64,000 nt of DNA, from positions 124,001-188,000 of the forward strand of contig CAMEJM010000001.1 of the NCBI GenBank assembly GCA_945920215.1, in the 5' to 3' direction. Positions 62,778-64,000 of the stretch are shown here, piece by piece (the first letter of the stretch is position 1; the number at the start of each line of letters is the position of its first letter). The notes below the pieces were generated by a model. The model ran no database searches, was not told where the DNA came from, and saw only the letters and a program-made list of their open reading frames with translations. The stretch is from an uncultured bacterium. Lineage in GTDB: Bacteria > Bacillota > Clostridia > Oscillospirales > CAG-272. A program made the translations under genes and the position numbers.

Positions 62778-64000
62778 GCGTCTGTCGCCCCCTTTTCCTG
62801 TGAATCGCAAATCTCGCGGTAAACGGTGCAGGTCTCGCGCAAAGAATCGTGCGTACCCATACCGACCACTTCCCCGTCGTCAAGCACAACCATCAAATCG
62901 GCATGGCGCACGGAGGAGGTACGCTGGGACACAACGACTACGCTCATTCCGCCGAGATCCTCGCGCAGGGCGCGGCGGAGGCGTGCGTCGGTTGCGTAGT
63001 CAAGGGCGGATGCGCTGTCGTCCAGTATCAGGATATCTGGATGGCGCACCAAAGCGCGCGCAATGGTCAGGCGCTGCCGCTGCCCGCCGGAGAAGTTCCG
63101 CCCGCCTGCCTCGACCGGCTCGTCAAGCCCCAACGGCTTGGACTCCACCACGTCGATTGCCTGCGCGGTGCGCAGCGCGGCGTACAGTTCCTCGTCACTC
63201 GCGCCGGGATTGCCCCACAACAGGTTTTCGCGGATGGTCCCCGCAAAGAGAAGCGCGCGCTGCGGCACCACGCCGACTTTTTCGCGCAGTACCTCCAAGG
63301 GATAATCGCGCACATCCGCGCCCTCCACTCTGACCGAACCGCTGCTGACTTCATAAAAGCGAGGAATCAGATTGACAAGCGTGGTCTTGCCGGAACCGGT
63401 GCCGCCGATGATACCGAGGGTCTGCCCGCGCCCAAGAGTAAAGGTAACGTCGGAGAGCGAGGGCGCGCCCGCGCCGGCATAAGAGACCGACACGTTGTCA
63501 AACGCGAGCACCGGGGCTTTGGGGTCCGTCTCCGGCGCGGTCGCGGGTGCGGACAGGGACGAGGACATCTCCAGCACGCGGGCAATTCTCTTGCCGCAGG
63601 CAACCGACTTCGTTACGGTCACAATGAGGTTGGCGAGCTTCACAAGCTCCACCAGAATCTGCGACATATAGTTATACAGCGCCACCACCTGTCCCTGCGA
63701 CAGCTCCCCGAGGTTCACCCGGACGGCGCCCGCGTAGATCAACGCGATCACGCCGATGTTGATCAGCACATAGGTAACGGGGTTGGTCAGATCGGAAATG
63801 CGCCCCACCTTTTTCTGCGCGGCGGTCAGGGCGCCGTTGGCATCGTCAAAATCCGCTTCTTCTTTTTCCTCCATGCAGAAAGCGCGGATCACGCGCGCGC
63901 CCGTCAGGTTTTCGCGGGTCTTATCCAGCACGCGGTCGAGCTTTTCCTGCGAGCGGCGGTAAAGCGGCACGGTGACAAACATCACCAGATAGATTGCGAC
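62774..64000 (-). CDS. ABC exporter subunit with degenerate ATPase site, 5' end outside window
   Basis: The reading frame continues past the window edge, so the N-terminal TM helices are missing. The visible part (408 codons) has the later TM helices and a nucleotide-binding domain: Walker A GGTGSGKTT, signature FSGGQRQRL, and Walker B LILDDSASALD, where Asp replaces the catalytic Glu. The H-loop reads SQRTSS instead of the usual His. These are hallmarks of the non-hydrolysing half of heterodimeric ABC exporters. The in-frame ATG at 63985 is internal. Confidence 0.9.
   Translation of the reverse strand, partial: VAIYLVMFVTVPLYRRSQEKLDRVLDKTRENLTGARVIRAFCMEEKEEADFDDANGALTAAQKKVGRISDLTNPVTYVLINIGVIALIYAGAVRVNLGELSQGQVVALYNYMSQILVELVKLANLIVTVTKSVACGKRIARVLEMSSSLSAPATAPETDPKAPVLAFDNVSVSYAGAGAPSLSDVTFTLGRGQTLGIIGGTGSGKTTLVNLIPRFYEVSSGSVRVEGADVRDYPLEVLREKVGVVPQRALLFAGTIRENLLWGNPGASDEELYAALRTAQAIDVVESKPLGLDEPVEAGGRNFSGGQRQRLTIARALVRHPDILILDDSASALDYATDARLRRALREDLGGMSVVVVSQRTSSVRHADLMVVLDDGEVVGMGTHDSLRETCTVYREICDSQEKGATDA

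Overview
The window looks like a chromosomal piece of an uncultured, fairly GC-rich member of the Clostridia, probably a gut lineage near Oscillospirales or Christensenellales (inference). Reasons: consensus sigma-A promoters (TTGACA, 17 nt, TATAAT) and Shine-Dalgarno sites, two T-box leaders, a MecA-type adaptor, an FtsK/SpoIIIE translocase, QueH, the short ProS without an editing insert, tandem CotH-type lipoproteins, and a domain-permuted GH3 enzyme of the Ruminococcus/Butyrivibrio kind. I recognised no rRNA, tRNA, CRISPR array, prophage or transposase.

Layout. 1-4.7 kb: a minus-strand operon for a permuted GH3 beta-glucosidase and a GH55-like beta-helix protein (cut by the window edge). 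4.8-6.1 kb: two small membrane proteins. 6.3-11.4 kb: a Leu-type T-box operon coding for a LeuA-like protein that has lost its metal ligands, a TIM-barrel/acyl-CoA ligase fusion, and an amidohydrolase. 11.7-14.2 kb: methionine operon metY-metA (O-acetylhomoserine route). 14.6-17.3 kb: membrane proteins, one of them a YugP-like protein without HEXXH, and a DUF4349 lipoprotein. 17.4-21.2 kb: plsY, a methyltransferase, tsaE, tsaB, rpiB. 21.6-24.2 kb: mecA and cysS. 24.3-29.8 kb: ftsK, a DJ-1 protein, 5-formyl-THF cyclo-ligase and a zinc-ribbon protein. 29.8-33.2 kb: a cell-wall amidase, ttcA and ligA. 33.2-37.1 kb: a cytoplasmic and a lipoprotein paralogue of one clan GH-A glycosidase family. 37.9-41.6 kb: an aminotransferase, proS and an M50 protease. 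41.7-46 kb: potABCD. 46-49.3 kb: TetR regulator, small protein, cation/proton antiporter, nucleoside kinase. 49.3-54.4 kb: two CotH lipoproteins. 54.6-57.6 kb: membrane protein, queH, ClC channel. 57.7-60.9 kb: a Trp-type T-box with a trpXYZ-like ABC importer. 61-64 kb: a heterodimeric ABC exporter (second subunit cut by the window edge).

The most unusual signal is a family of five intergenic elements of about 340-590 nt, at 14196-14550, 21210-21549, 22360-22696, 34600-34975 and 37205-37792. Each is a train of short hairpins separated by GTGATATT-like linkers. It lies between a conserved first hairpin and a conserved last hairpin, and the whole is enclosed by a 10-14 bp outer inverted repeat. 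The outer stems differ in sequence between copies but always pair, and they look like the two arms of ordinary rho-independent terminators. The terminal hairpins, and a long-range pairing inside the element, also show compensatory changes. I do not recognise a named family. They behave like structured elements, possibly mobile, seated in the loops of terminators.
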